From: Gammaproteobacteria bacterium | GTDB lineage: Bacteria > Pseudomonadota > Gammaproteobacteria > Poriferisulfidales > GCA-002705445 | DNA length: 64,000 nt | Reading direction: 5' to 3' | Assembly (NCBI GenBank): GCA_018675635.1 | Contig: JABGXU010000007.1 | Location: forward strand, 62,001-126,000 | Shown here: one piece after another, positions 63,492 to 64,000 of the stretch | How the letters are laid out: each line of letters starts with the position of its first letter | Numbering within the stretch: the stretch's first letter is position 1 | Notes under the pieces: model-generated | Told to the model about the DNA's origin: nothing | The model's database searches: none | What the model saw: only the letters and a program-made list of their open reading frames with translations | Position numbers and translations under genes: made by a program

Positions 63492-64000
63492 AAATACAGA
63501 AACTCTATTAAAACCTAAGCTGTCTTTTTCAGTTTTAATTAAATTAAGATTATATTTTTTTGCATATTCTTTTAAGAATAATGTTTGGTTATGAGAGTGT
63601 TCCATAATTATAAAGGAATTTTTATTTAAATAATTTACACTTAATTTAATAATTTTGTATATATCATCTAGGCCGTTGTTATTTGAATATAGGCTACTAT
63701 TTGGGTCTAATAATTCTGTATAATATTTAGAATTTTTTTTTGCAAGATAAGGTGGATTAGTTATTATAAAATCATATTTTATTTTATCTATATTTTCGAA
63801 CCAATTTGATTTTTTAAATTCAATAATATTTTCAACATTATTTATCTTTGCATTTTGTTTTGCAATTTTTATAGCAGTTGAGTTTATATCTGTAGCTGTA
63901 ATTTTTACATTTTTAAAATTCTTTGCAATGGAAATACTAATTGCGCCTGTTCCAGTTCCTAGCTCAAGTATTTTATTTTCTTTTTTTATAATATTTTTTA
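63483..64000 (-). CDS. prmC: Release factor glutamine methyltransferase, C-terminal part (partial)
   Basis: This minus-strand gene ends at 63483 and runs beyond the window. Reading back from the edge, the SAM-binding loop ILELGTGTGAISISIA, a following acidic strand ATDIN, and the catalytic IITNPPYLA motif are visible, then IIMEHSHNQTLFL near the C-terminus, where PrmC proteins have an LEHG-x-x-Q pattern. PrmC methylates the GGQ glutamine of release factors RF1 and RF2. The N-terminal half lies outside, so the close relative PrmB is not fully excluded. No in-frame stop interrupts it. Confidence 0.85.
   Translation of the reverse strand, partial: KNIIKKENKILELGTGTGAISISIAKNFKNVKITATDINSTAIKIAKQNAKINNVENIIEFKKSNWFENIDKIKYDFIITNPPYLAKKNSKYYTELLDPNSSLYSNNNGLDDIYKIIKLSVNYLNKNSFIIMEHSHNQTLFLKEYAKKYNLNLIKTEKDSLGFNRVSVFLN

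Overview
The window comes from an AT-rich (about 30% G+C by eye) gammaproteobacterium with a compact genome. The assignment rests on gene order. The run hisC / petABC-sspA / lpoA-rsmI-rnpB / mraZ...ftsA-lpxC-dciA-M23 peptidase-secA-argJ, together with zapD-coaE, bamD-rluD-pgeF, dapA-bamC, xseB-ispA-dxs, corB-ypjD and mreBCD divergent from gatCAB, follows what I know of Pseudomonas-like gammaproteobacteria. MurE carries the meso-diaminopimelate motif and LpxC, BamC, BamD and an LpoA-like protein are present, so the cell is a Gram-negative with LPS and a peptidoglycan wall. Overlapping and head-to-head genes leave little intergenic space. I see no insertion sequence, prophage, CRISPR array, tRNA or rRNA.

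Layout. 1-3.6 kb: the end of hisC, the cytochrome bc1 operon petABC and sspA. 3.6-7.1 kb: a GlcD-like FAD oxidase and a short LpoA-like lipoprotein on the minus strand, head to head with rsmI. 7.1-7.5 kb: the RNase P RNA. 7.6-25.3 kb: the division and cell-wall (dcw) operon mraZ-rsmH-ftsL-ftsI-ftsZ-entericidin-murE-murF-mraY-murD-ftsW-murG-murC-murB-ddl-ftsQ-ftsA, behind a recognisable promoter and MraZ boxes. 25.4-38.1 kb: lpxC, dciA, an M23 peptidase, secA, argJ, a TMP-synthase-like gene, zapD, coaE, nadE, bamD, rluD and pgeF. 38.1-39.8 kb: an orphan periplasmic binding protein with unlike codon use and a long leader. 39.8-51.6 kb: proS, a LysR regulator, bcp, dapA, bamC, folE2, dxs, ispA, xseB, fdhD, corB and ypjD. 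51.7-57.8 kb: slt, metY, a diheme cytochrome c, a BolA-like gene, an ETHE1-like persulfide dioxygenase and rnd. 57.8-64 kb: mreDCB (minus), gatCAB (plus) and the end of prmC.

How the genes work together. Most are housekeeping: envelope growth (mur, fts, mre, slt, lpxC, bam, secA), respiration (bc1 and cytochrome c), translation quality (gatCAB, proS, rluD, rsmH, rsmI, prmC), isoprenoids (dxs, ispA), and sulfur assimilation or handling (metY, persulfide dioxygenase).

No complete, clearly novel system is visible. The main novelties are rearrangements inside known families. ftsZ has moved from its usual place after ftsA to between ftsI and murE, next to an entericidin-like gene, and it carries unusual residues. 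The exonuclease VII small subunit appears to be an in-frame tandem duplication. The prolyl-tRNA synthetase has lost its editing insert. MraZ carries an extra segment of about 31 residues. A MutT/TMP-synthase fusion has been reduced to its C-terminal half. SecA ends in a polybasic tail instead of the zinc motif. The orphan binding protein has a palindromic, apparently long 5' leader and highly-expressed-type codons.
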